Part shown: positions 23,304-33,763 of the stretch, piece after piece
How the letters are laid out: every line of letters starts with the position of its first letter
Numbering within the stretch: position 1 is the first letter of the stretch
Source of the DNA: Floccularia luteovirens
Lineage: Eukaryota > Basidiomycota > Agaricomycetes > Agaricales > Squamanitaceae
Assembly (NCBI GenBank): GCA_009739215.1
Contig: VSJF01000012.1
Span: forward strand, 372,001 to 436,000
Direction of reading: 5' to 3'
DNA: 64,000 nucleotides
Translations under genes and position numbers: made by a program
The notes under the pieces: model-generated
Databases searched by the model: none
What the model was told of the DNA's origin: nothing
What the model saw: only the letters and a program-made list of their open reading frames with translations

Positions 23304-24659
23304 ATGCCCTTCGTTGACCTTCCGCTGAATGACGGGAATCGAGTGTGTATCCTTTCAGCCTGTGTTAGTTTAAAACAGCTGACCTTTATGTAGATTCCAG
23401 CTCTTGCGTTTGGCAGCGGGAGCGTCAATAAACAGCACGATATACATGAAAATATCGAGCAGGCTATCGAGGTTGGATTCTCACATTTGGATACGGCACA
23501 AGGTAAGTGCCTTACTTGATGTCCAACACTTGCTTCTCACGTTCCCACACATCTTGCTAGCATATGGTAACGAGGAAAGCGTCGGACTAGCCATCAAAGA
23601 AAGCGGTCTTGATCGTTCACAGTTGTTCGTGACTAGTAAATTCGCGCAAGGCGATATTCAAGAGGCGGTCAGCACAAGTTTGTCAAAGGTAAAGCACATA
23701 CGTACACCTGGATTCTACGTATCTGCAACCACTTACTTAGGGCAATGTTCTTACAGCTGGGAATTAAATATCTCGACTTGTACCTAATTCATGTGCCTCA
23801 GGTCGTTTCTGATATTGGATATGAGGCAGCATGGAAAGCTTTTGAGAAGATAAAAGCTGATGGTCTGGCCAAGTATGTTACTGGAAGATGATATATCGCT
23901 GTTTTGCTAATGTTTCTCATTGCAGGAGTATTGGGGTTAGCAATTTTAAAATCAAGGACCTCCAAGAAATAATGAAAATCGCAACGGTCAAGCCTGCAGT
24001 TAATCAGGTTTGTCGCCAATATCAACCATTTTTTGTGTGGTGTTTAATCAAGCGTTCGCAAGATCCCTTTAAACCCTTACAACTACGCTGATAATAAAGA
24101 ACTGCTCGAGTATCACGCTCGTCATGGGATAGTCACAGAAGCGTATAGCAGCCTAGTGTTAGTCCGTGTCATTACACCCCCTCACTTTGCGTTTGCTAAT
24201 CATGACTTTATCACAGACCAATTACAACTTATCCAGGTGGCCCTGTTGATACTCCAATCCGTGAAGCTGCGACACGCCGTGGAGTCTCACCAACCCAAAT
24301 CGTATTCGCGTGGGTCAGAGCCAAAGGTGCCGTCATTGTCACGTCAGTTCAATCTCATTTTCTGTTAATATCTATTTCTAACCTCGCACGCACGGGTTCT
24401 AGTACCAGCTCTAATAAGCAGCATATGAAAGAATATGTTGCAGTCGGCGATATAGGTAAATACGTTCTACTACTGGTCATTCTGGATTAACCAGAGCCCT
24501 TCAGAGCCGTTGACAGGTGAAGAAGTTGCAGCCATAGACGCAGCTGCTGCTAAAGGACCACCTACATTACGAGGATCAATATTTGCCAGGCTTTCGAACA
24601 TCCTTCTTACTTGTTTAACGATGCTTGCGTTGATATCATTGATTAAAACGGTAGTTTGA
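23304..24659 (+). CDS. Aldo/keto reductase with hydrophobic C-terminal tail
   Basis: NAD(P)H-dependent carbonyl reductase of the AKR superfamily, TIM barrel. Start 23304 (MPFVDLPLNDGNR, exon to 23342). Exon from 23394: IPALAFGSG, and GFSHLDTAQ with the catalytic Asp; then AYGNEESVG with the catalytic Tyr, LFVTSKFAQGD with the catalytic Lys, YLDLYLIHVPQ with the conserved His, SIGVSNFKIKDL, KPAVNQ, LNPYNYADNKELLEYHARHGI, EAYSSL, REAATRRGVSPTQIVFAWVR, and SNKQHMKEYVAVGDI in the cofactor region. The last exon ends in a strongly hydrophobic stretch (NILLTCLTMLALISLIKTVV) up to the stop at 24659, unusual for this soluble family and possibly a tail anchor. About eight introns; all junctions keep frame. 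Confidence 0.85.
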
Positions 24660-24892
24660 TTGATGTGCTATCCATACATTTTTGCAAAAGTAGAAATATA
24701 TGATGAGACGCGTGAGAAGCAGAAACGAGTCGAGTCATTAGAGTCACATGACATTGACGGATAAACAAACTGCTGAGTCAACGTGTTTGGGTGCCACTAT
24801 AATTTGATCTTTCGACGCGTCGTTCTGTCTTTCTTCTTCATTCCTCCACCATACTTCCCCCATCCATAATCGTAGCCTACTTATAAATCAAA

Positions 24893-27800
24893 ATGGCCTA
24901 CGTCTTTAAACGAGGTAAGTACATATCTTCAACTCCCTCCTAGCAATCTGTTTACATATCCTACCTCGATGTTTCAGATGGGTACGTCGAGCTACGCGTT
25001 TTGACGCGTTAATATCGCGATTAATTGTTATCTAATTCATCTAGGCGTAAGGAACGCGTTCAGTTTGATAAGGTACCTTCCTTTTGTCTTGTTGGTGGTG
25101 TTTTTGCTAATTAACTTGTCAGATCACCACCCGCTTGGATAAGCTCTGCTATGGACTTGATATGAACCATGTTAACCCGATTGAGTGGGTTGTATCATAA
25201 GATATGCCTATTCTTGCACTGACCACTACCGAAAGAGTTACACAGAAAGTTGTTGCGGGTGTCTATCAGGGTGTTACCACTACTGAGCTTGATGTCAGTT
25301 TGCCTATCAATGCATAGTACTTTCTTCTGAGCATCTATAACAGAATCTTGCTGCCGAAACTGCTGCATACCTCACGACCAAGCATCCGGATTATGCTGTT
25401 CTAGCGGCTCGCATCGCGATCTCAAATTTACACAAAGAAACAAAGAAGAGCTTCTCTCAAGTTATCACAGATTTGTATAATTATGGTTAGTATGGACTAC
25501 GCGCGTTATCCACGTGGTGCTTAACATCCTTGATAGTCAATCCGAAAAACGGAAAACCAGCTGGAATGATTTCAAAGGAAACATATGATGTTGTCTCCGC
25601 AAACGCACAGGTTCTTGATTCTGCTATCATATACAACAGAGATTTCAATTATAATTAGTAAGCTATCTGCTGTGTTGTTGGTTTAACATCTAATATGTCT
25701 TTTAGCTTTGGGTTCAAAACACTCGAGAGATCATATCTACTTCGCCTGAATGGACGTGTCGCTGAGCGTCCACAGCACATGATCATGCGTGTTGCTGTTG
25801 GTATCCACGGTTCTGACATAGATCATGTCATTGAGACGTACAATCTGATGTCCGAGCGTTATTTCACCCATGCCTCGCCAACGCTTTTTAACGCTGGTAC
25901 ACCTCACCCACAATTAAGTTCATGCTTCCTTGTTTGCATGAAAGATGATTCCATTGAGGGTATTTATGACACGTTGAAATCTTGTGCCATGATCAGCAAA
26001 ACAGCGGGAGGCATTGGATTGAGCATTCATTGTATCAGGGCCACTGGGTATTGATCCATTTAACATCTGTTTAATCGAGTTCTGAAGTGAAAATTATAGC
26101 TCCTACATTGCAGGCACGAATGGTTACTCTAATGGGATTGTACCTATGCTTCGTGCTTATGACGCTACTGCTCGATATGTAGACCAAGGAGGGAACAAGC
26201 GTCCGGGTGCATTTGCTATTTACATCGAGCCTTGGCACGCCGATGTCTTTGACTTTTTGGACTTGAGGAAGAATCACGGAAAAGAAGAAGTTCGGGCTCG
26301 AGACTTGTTTTACGCACTCTGGATTCCCGATCTGTTGTAAGTGGTGGTTTATCAGGATATAAAACATACGCTAAAGTTGCCTTTAGCATGAAGCGTGTAG
26401 AGGCAAACGAGGATTGGTCACTATTTTGCCCCAACGAGGCACCAGGCCTATCTGAGGTCTACGGGGAGGAATTTGAAGAGCTATTCATCAAGTATGAGAA
26501 GGAGGGACGCCAACGCAAGGTAGTCCCTGCTCAAAAGCTTTGGTATGCTATTTTGGAGGCCCAAATCGAGACTGGCGGACCGTTCATGGTTTACAAAGAT
26601 CATGCAAACAGTTAGTGCTTCGTTTACTCAAATAACAGTCGACTAATGGCTCGTCAGGGAAATCAAATCAGAGAAACCTTGGAACAATTAAATCCTCCAA
26701 TCTCTGTACCGAAATCATAGAATATTCTTCTCCTGATGAAACTGCTGTTTGCAATCTCGCATCTCTTGCCCTCCCAACATTCATTACAAATGGGAAGTAC
26801 GACTTCCAGAAGTTACACGACGTCGCTAAGGTTGTTACATACAATCTTAACAAAATTATTGATGTCAACTACTACCCTATTCCCGAGGCTCGTCGCTCGA
26901 ACATGCGCCACCGTCCCATTGGTGTTGGTGTCCAGGGTCTTGCAGATACATTCATGGCATTACGGATGCCATTTGATTCTTTACAAGCTAAGGAGCTCAA
27001 CATCAAAATATTTGAAACTATCTATCATGCAGCTCTCGAAGCTAGCTCAGAAATGGCTGAGCGGGATGGCCCATATGAGACCTGGGTGGGTAGCCCTGCA
27101 CAACAAGGCCAGTTGCAGTATGATTTATGGGGCGTTGCTCCTACAGATCTTTGGAACTGGACGTCATTAAAGGAGAAGATCGCTCGTACCGGACTGAGGA
27201 ACTCGCTCTTAGTTGCTCCTATGCCTACTGCCTCGACAAGTCAGATTTTAGGCTTTAACGAATGCTTCGAACCATATACAAGGTAACTGGTTCTCTTTAC
27301 TGGCTGTCCGTTAGCTGAGGTTATCTCTAGTAACATTTACACTCGTCGCGTCCTTGCAGGCGAATTTCAAGTTGTTTGTCCATGGTTGCTTCGAGAGCTC
27401 GTTGACCTTGGTTTGTGGGATGATAATATGAAAAATATGATCATCGCGCACAACGGTTCCGTTCAAAATATACCCACCATTCCGGACGACGTAAAAGCAA
27501 TCTACAAAACCGTATGGGAGATCAGTCAGAAGAAGGTTCTGGACCTTGCTGCAGACCGGGGTGCTTACATTTGCCAAAGTCAAAGTTTGAATGTGCATCT
27601 TCAAGCACCAACACTTGGTCAACTTACCAGTATGCATTTCTATGGATGGAAGAAGGGACTAAAAACTGGAATGTATTACCTGCGGACGCGTCCAGCTGCT
27701 CAGGCAATCCAATTCACCGTAGATCAAAGTCTTCTAAAAGATGCCAAGAAATTAACTGATGCATCCAACTCCCGTTCTTCCACTGTTGCCAACAAGAATG

Positions 27801-28132
27801 CTATCCCCACCCCGACATCGTCAATATCTCCCTCTCCTGAACGATCACCTACGACACCTATCCGCCCAACTGCAACCACGACAAGCTCAACCCCGGTTGC
27901 TGTCAAACAAGAACCTATCTCTCCGTCCCCATTAAAATTCATCCCCCCACCTACTCAGCCACCAGTAGACGCCATGGCGGCTCTTTCAGTGGATGATAAA
28001 ATCAAGGAGGCGGCTGGGGCTGATCCTGAATTTGCTGCTGCCCTTCAGAGACTTCGCGACCGTGAACTAGAGGACGCCAAGTTGCAATGTTCGTTGGAAA
28101 ACAAGGAAGATTGTTTGATGTGCTCTGGCTGA
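24893..28132 (+). CDS. RNR1: Ribonucleoside-diphosphate reductase large subunit (class Ia)
   Basis: Reduces ribonucleoside diphosphates to deoxy forms with the small subunit; cytosolic. Exons begin 24893-24914 (MAYVFKR), then a 4-nt exon 24978-24981, then 25045 onward ([22 protein letters not shown]). The first pages hold the ATP cone. Active-site residues: the Cys in [11 protein letters not shown], Asn/Cys/Glu in SNLCTEI, the redox partner Cys in [10 protein letters not shown], and the phosphate-binding [10 protein letters not shown]. The C-terminal swinging arm ends in EDCLMCSG (CxxC pair). Between the body ([17 protein letters not shown]) and the tail lies a Ser/Pro/Thr-rich linker, about 27770-27960. 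Introns are all short and keep frame, e.g. the junction reading [11 protein letters not shown] after 26336. Intact. Expected to be S-phase and damage induced; no MCB-like control element was verified. Confidence 0.95.
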
Positions 28133-28391
28133 TGCATGACAGGTTACCTTCTATGATCCTCTCTCTGTACGTTGACTAGACTGGCTCGTGTAATGTTGTT
28201 AATATCTCTGTTACTGATCTTTTTACTTCACTTTTTGTTTTCAATATATGTAATCCATCACTGCCAATCATACCCCAATCGTTAAAAATAACAATCTCCA
28301 TTCCTGCGTCAATCCCGAAATAAGTACATACATACACCGTGGACATCTCCAAGACTGACCTAGTATTTTGTATTTTGAAAATTTGTATTGA

Positions 28392-28487
28392 GCCCGCCTA
28401 GCTCAATCGGCTAGAGCGTCAGACTTTTAAGGCGGGGCTTCCTAACTGAAAATCTGAAGGCTGCGAGTTCGACCCTCGCGGTGGGCT
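28392..28487 (+). tRNA. tRNA-Lys (UUU) with a 22-nt intron
   Basis: Acceptor strands GCCCGCC (28392-28398) and GGTGGGC (28480-28486) pair with one G-U. A-box TAGCTCAATCGG and B-box GAGTTCGACCC are present. The anticodon arm CAGA/CTTTTAA/TCTG is interrupted after the base 3' to the TTT anticodon (28426-28428) by an intron at 28430-28451, the canonical position for eukaryotic tRNA introns. It sits in the gap between RNR1 and the CoA-pathway gene. Confidence 0.9.
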
Positions 28488-28589
28488 AATATCCCTTCAT
28501 TTTTTTGACTCATGGATAGATTAGTAGTATGCACAATATAATGCTGTAAAGTAATTCGGATTCTAAGCACTCTTCATCATAAAATATGT

Positions 28590-29435
28590 CTAGGGTCGGG
28601 AAAGGTGGAACAAGTCGACCACAATTTGAACGATATCTCGCCATTCCGTCATAGCACCCAGACCTGAGGAGAAGCAAGTGGCCTGGTCTTCAGTTGATTC
28701 CCTCTTTATAAATGAAATGAACTTACCAACATCCCCACAAGCAAGGTTTTTACCTATCGGGCCAACGACGTTGTACCGAACCACATCACGTACCAGGCGA
28801 AGGTGTTCGGAGGATAGAGGGTGTTCATACATCAATGTATTCATAGCTGGGAAGATGTATGTTGGCGTAGTAGGTGCTAGTGCCCTTAGCACGGATGTCT
28901 GTGCTACCACTGTTAACGCTAGAGAAATGGATCAGAAGAGCTGATAATGACGTACGACGAGATTGTCGCAGAAGCCTTGGGCAATCTTAGCTAGTGTATT
29001 GGCGGAGCACGGAGCGACGAGGACAACGTCCGCCCATCGGCGCAGCTCTATGTGAAGGATTGGATCACCAACTTGATAAGATGGCTAAAGCAAAGAGGTA
29101 CTTAGTCAGTGAGTAAGGACACGATTAACGACATACCTTCCACTCATCGTCATCTGTCCATACCCGGGAACCTGTAGCTTCTACATCTTCTTTCTTGAAG
29201 AAAGTCAGAGCAGGTTTGCTCGCAGCAACTTCCACTTTCACATTGTCGTACTAATTTAGGCGGCAAACAGTTAATTAGGTTTGTGTGGGCTTTAAGAAAG
29301 TGACATACGAACTGTCAGTAATTCTTTCACTATCAATGGAACCTTTACAGAAGCGACGCTTCCTGTTGCTATGAGTAGTACGTGTGTATGATTAGGCAGC
29401 CTTTCGGCTGTAGCAACGAATGTTCTTGTGTCCAT
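28590..29435 (-). CDS. Phosphopantothenoylcysteine decarboxylase (Hal3/Cab3-type flavoprotein)
   Basis: FMN enzyme of coenzyme A synthesis that converts 4'-phosphopantothenoylcysteine to 4'-phosphopantetheine. Start at 29435 (MDTRTFVATAERLPNH, then LLIATGSVASVKVP, the flavin-binding strand). Next exons: VEVAASKPALTFF, then LHIELRRWADVVLVAPCSAN with the catalytic His, TLAKIAQGFCDNL, and the 28910 exon with YIFPAMNTLMYEHP (PxMNxxMW-type clamp, Tyr in place of Trp). The substrate-flap motif GKNLACGDVG is followed by a GTAAGT intron, and the last exon continues LGAMTEWRDIVQIVVD. All key residues seem present, so catalytic activity rather than only a Hal3-type regulatory role is likely. Confidence 0.85.
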
Positions 29436-29704
29436 GCTTGGATATATTTTTGTGGATCCTATCAAATGCAAGACGATACAAATCCATCACTTAATTATTA
29501 ATTATCCTTGATTATCAACACATGTACACTTTTGATTACATGTAATGGTGCTTCGAGAAGATATTCATGAATGTGAAATGATCTCCATGTATTTGTCATT
29601 ATTAGAAGGAAGCGCTGATTATTACAGATCTGTTCCTGCCCGAATCCGATAATAAGCATACTCTCATGCTACAGAACAGAAGGAATAAACTCGGTTTCCA
29701 AGCC

Positions 29705-30639
29705 TCAACTTTCCAGAATCCCAGCCTCCTTCCACCGTTCCCATAAAGGTCCCACACTAGTAAGAGCATTGGCATCACCCTTGATATCTTTCACTTCTAA
29801 CAATTCATATTCTTTACCAAAGGCCAAAAAGTGGGCAAATAGCGAATTGAGATGTGGTTCGAAGCGAAGATGAAGAGCCTGATGGTAGTGTGCACGATAT
29901 ATATGCGCGAAAACGCGAAGCAATTGTCTATAGAACGTCCTCGCCGTAGATGGGAAAGATGGATGGAATGACTGATCTGAGAAAGATATGCGTTAGTTTG
30001 GAGCAATGGTCTGATATGAAGATTTCTCACTAAATTTGGTCGGGAAGACGGTTTCATCTTCAACTAGGTTTTGAATAGATGACATTACGAAATCGACATA
30101 GGTTGGGGCTGGTAAGGCTACTTGCTTTCCAGCTTGATTAGTCCACATATAGTTCAACCTATCTCAAAGGTTAAAGAAAGGTTTATAAAACAGACAACAA
30201 CGTACGATGGTCCCGCAGACATAGTAGGACAGGAATTTTGTGTGCAATGTTCAGCAATAACACCATAAAATTCGTTCAAGTTCGTGTAAAATTCAAACAC
30301 TGTAAAAGAGGTTTACGTGGGAGTGACAATAGTAAAGCAAAAGATACCTACTATTTGCAGCAACCCATTCCATAATATCCACATACTTGGGAAGAGCGAC
30401 GATCGTCTTGAAATTGCCCTTCACCAAAGCTGCGTCCACGAAAGGTTTACAGAGATAGAGTGGCTTGGAACCCGGCCCACCCGGCGATAGGGGAATGTCA
30501 GACGATGGACTTGTCGGCTCCTTCCCAGGTGTTGGTGACCGTCGGGGACGAGGAGTACGATTCCTATTAGATAACTATGATCAGTACACAATCTGATTTG
30601 CTGAAATCTGACAATGATTACATACTTAAAGAATGACAT
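29705..30639 (-). CDS. MOB1-like kinase activator, copy A
   Basis: Mob family adaptor that binds NDR/LATS (Dbf2-type) kinases in mitotic-exit and septation signalling. The first exon is only MSFFK (start 30639), followed by NRTPRPRRSPTPG, KPLYLCKPFVDAALVKGNFKT, LPKYVDIMEWVA, FEFYTNLNEFYGV, the zinc Cys pair CTQNSCPTMSAGP, PTYVDFVM, VFPTKF, then HIYRAHYHQAL with the two zinc His, and LFAHFLAFGKEYELLE. Stop 29705. Four ligands and the kinase-binding surface are present. It is directly downstream of copy B on the same strand and very similar to it, indicating a tandem duplication. Confidence 0.85.
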
Positions 30640-30968
30640 GGATGGACGATGGAGAAAGGTAGTAGGTATCTGTGCTGGTGAGGATGGAAGGTCAGCACCA
30701 ACAAGTCAGCAACCCTTTGTTCGTCGCAAGGAAACGAACAAGATGAACTCCAAATATAGGCCTAGTCTTGAGAAGATTGTGTTGCACATGACCGTGCCTA
30801 TCAACCACGTTCCAATTTGTTTGCCTGCACCACCTACAAGTCACACTCAATTGAATGCGGGTTTAAGGCCGTTTGCGGACCCATGAATAGTATATTGTAG
30901 AGCTTCGGAAACACGAATATAAGAGCAAGATGTCCAGATCTTACAAGAAAATACCATTGAAACACCTG

Positions 30969-31862
30969 TTATCCCTGTAGTAGACCCATTTCTTTCCACT
31001 TCTCCCATAATTGCCCGATGCCAACTGGTGCCGAGCTTGAACCCTTTACGTCCTTAACTTCTAAAAGCTCGTATTCCCGCCCAAACGCCAAAAAGTGTGC
31101 AAAAAGAGAGTTGACGTGTGGTTCAGACCGAAGGTGTAAGATTTGAGTATAGTGTGCATGATATATGTGGGCAAAAACGCGGAGTAGTTGTCTATAGACA
31201 TGCTTTACTGTCGAAGGGAATGACTGTGAAAAGTCGTGTCCTGAAGCAGATAAGTGTCAGGGACGTGACTTAACACCATACATACTTACCAGATTTGGTT
31301 GGAAACACGTTCTCATCATCTAATAAATTTTGAACCCAAGTCATCACATAGTCAATGTATGTTGGTGCCGGTAGATGCACGCTTTTTCGATCTTGATTGA
31401 TCCAGGTATAGTTCAATCTAATCTCGCCGAAATGATCAAACTTTGAGGGGAAAAGGATACAATCATCACATACGTCGGTCCTGCAGACATTGTTGGGCAA
31501 CTTTGCTGTGTGCAACAATCAGTAATGACACCATAAAACTCGTTAAGGTTCGTGTAAAAGTCAAAAACTAAACGGGTAATCAATATCGCGTAGTTGCATA
31601 AGTGACCGAGCTCACTGTTAACAGCAACCCATTCCATGATATCAACATACTTCGGCAGTATTACGATCGTTTTGAAGCTTCCTTTAACAAGAGCTGCTTC
31701 GACGAAGGGGCTGCACAGGTATAAAGGTCTGTGAATCGTAGGACTTTGCAAGGGAGAAGGTGGGGGTGGCATTTCCATTTGTGGGGAAGTGACCGACGTC
31801 GGAGTGGGAGACCGTTTGGGGCCTCTTTGGGAGCGGGTCATGGAACGCCTAAAAGTGATCAT
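30969..31862 (-). CDS. MOB1-like kinase activator, copy B
   Basis: Second Mob family gene, parallel to copy A. Motifs: PLYLCSPFVEAALVKGSFKT, LPKYVDIMEWVAVN, FDFYTNLNEFYGV, CTQQSCPTMSAGP, PTYIDYVM, VFPTKS, HIYHAHYTQILHLRSEPHVN, LFAHFLAFGREYELLEVKD, stop at 30969. The N-terminal region is Pro/Ser-rich (TSPQMEMPPPPSPLQSP), longer than in copy A. The start is uncertain: Met codons at 31862 and 31841 are possible, and a TTTTAG acceptor just after 31850 hints at a missed short first exon like MSFFK of copy A. Zinc ligands are intact. Confidence 0.8.
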
Positions 31863-32388
31863 AAATAGTGGTGCAAGGGTCTTGACGGAAGGTCACGAAC
31901 CCAAGGGAGTTGAAAAACGACATGATTGGTACAGAAATGAATCAGACCAAACCCGAGATAGTAAAACGCGAAAAAAGAAGAAAAGTAACGGTGCTCTTGG
32001 TGAAATAAGTCTTGACTTAAAACCCAAAGAATTTCAACCACGAAGAGCTTTGCCAACTTGTGGTGGGAATGGTGTTTGGGTGGTCTGCTAGAAATTGAAC
32101 GTGGGAACCCGTAAACCTGTTAATCATCAGCAAACCTGATAGCACATTGAGCTATACCAGCATGTTTGACGTGTACACACCAAAAAGTGTTGGCTTGGAA
32201 GACAGAAATATTAACAGTTGGAATGCGGATTTAATTTCGTAGACTCTTGAAGTATGTTACATGTACATGTACATAACTTACCACACAACGATCATTGCTC
32301 GCAAAAGATGTTTGTCACGTGTTAACAGATAGCGATTGCTTCGAGCACTACGGGAAAATTTAACAAGCTTTACCTCTCAGGTGCTACT
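31863..32388. other. Divergent upstream region, MOB copy B / RanGAP
   Basis: No gene supported. A TGTACATGTACATA palindromic run lies near 32260-32275. Open frames here look like shadows. It may contain a short first exon of MOB copy B. Confidence 0.35.
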
Positions 32389-33612
32389 ATGGCAAAGAGT
32401 TCGATATTCTCCATACAGGGCAAGGGTCTAAAGCTTGATATCAGAGCTGATGTAGAGCCATTAATCAAAGACATCGATCCCACAATAATCGAGGAGATTC
32501 ACTTTGGAGGAAATACCATTGGCGTAGACGCGTCGCAAGCCCTTGCAGAATTCCTAGAGAAAACAAAGGTTTTACGAGTGCGTTAACCTATCGATCTTGC
32601 TGTATCATAAATTATTAAACAATTAGGCTAGATCGCAAACTTTGCAGATATTTTTACAGGTCGTCTGATATCAGAGATCCCTCTTGCACTCAAAGCCATC
32701 TGCGATGCTCTAAAAGATAAATCATCCCTCGTTGAGATCAATCTCAGCGATAACGCTTTCGGAGGACGATCCGTTGATCCTATGGTACCCTTCCTCACAC
32801 ACAACCGCAGTTTCCAGATTCTCAAGTTGAACAACAATGGCTTGGGACCTGCGGGTGGCGTTGTCATAGCGAACGCTTTACTTGAATCTGCGCTGCTCAG
32901 TAAAGCTGAAGGGAAGCAGTCAAATTTACGAACAGTTATCTGTGGTCGTAATCGTCTTGAGAATGGTTCAGCGCCTTCATGGGCCGACGCGTTCGCAGCG
33001 CATGGGACACTCGTTGAAGTGCAGATGCCACAAAATGGCATAAGAATGGAGGGTATCACTGCTCTTGCGCGTGGTCTTTCGAAATGTCCTGGGCTTGAGA
33101 AGATTGACCTCCAAGACAATGCTTTTACAGCTGATGGCGATACAGCTGGGCTCGAGGCCTGGGCAGCTGCCCTCCCATCTTGGCCACACCTCCATAAACT
33201 GGACCTTTCCGACTGTGTACTATCGACAGAAGGAGAAGTGCCATCGATCTTGACTAAGATAGCAAAAGGATCGAACCCCAAACTACACACACTTTCCTTA
33301 CAAAACAACAACCTAGACTCAACAACGCTTGAACTCCTTGCAGGGAAGATATCTACTACTTTATCGAGCCTCATGTTAGTGGAACTCCAATGGAATGAAT
33401 TTGAAGAGGATGATGAGCATCTAGAAACTATCGGCCTCCATTTGAAGCAGCGAGGTGGCAGGCTTGTTGCTAACGACGAAGAGGAGGAAGAAGAAGAGGA
33501 AGAGGAAGAAGAGAAAAAGGAAGAGGGAGAGGACAAACCCCAAACCACCAAGGATGACGTTTCGACCGACGACCTTGCAGATCTGCTGAACAAGGTCAAA
33601 ATTAAACCATAA
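32389..33612 (+). CDS. RNA1: Ran GTPase-activating protein (RanGAP/Rna1)
   Basis: Leucine-rich-repeat GAP that stimulates GTP hydrolysis on Ran in the cytoplasm and powers nuclear transport. Two exons, 32389-32577 and 32632-33612, encode 389 residues, close to fission-yeast Rna1. Start MAKSSIFSIQGKGLKL; the LRR with the catalytic Arg is ANFADIFTGRL just after the intron, matching SDIFTGR of yeast. Later LRRs: INLSDNAFGG, LKLNNNGLGPAGG, ICGRNRLENGS, QMPQNGIRMEG, IDLQDNAFTADG. The protein ends in the expected acidic tail (a Glu run around 33478-33520) and LADLLNKVKIKP. Intact and conventional. Confidence 0.93.
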
Positions 33613-33763
33613 ATTGTAACAGCGTAGTACATTTCATATTTTTGGATCCCTTGGTGATGACCCGTCTATACCATAACCACTTGTATAAGCAACGTAAACC
33701 ATGTAGAATTACAAACCGGTGAAATAGGTCGACTTTTATCCTTTGTCTGATAAGGTGTTCAAA

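Noticed and set aside
32100..32165. tRNA-like sequence on the minus strand (TATAGCTCAATG..GTTCAATTTC)
   Set aside because: A six-pair acceptor stem can be drawn, but no consistent T-arm or anticodon arm forms. It is probably chance or a very degraded tRNA.
32628..33632. 334-codon minus-strand open frame opposite RanGAP
   Set aside because: It is the antisense shadow of the RanGAP exon; the Ser run mirrors the Glu codons of the acidic tail.
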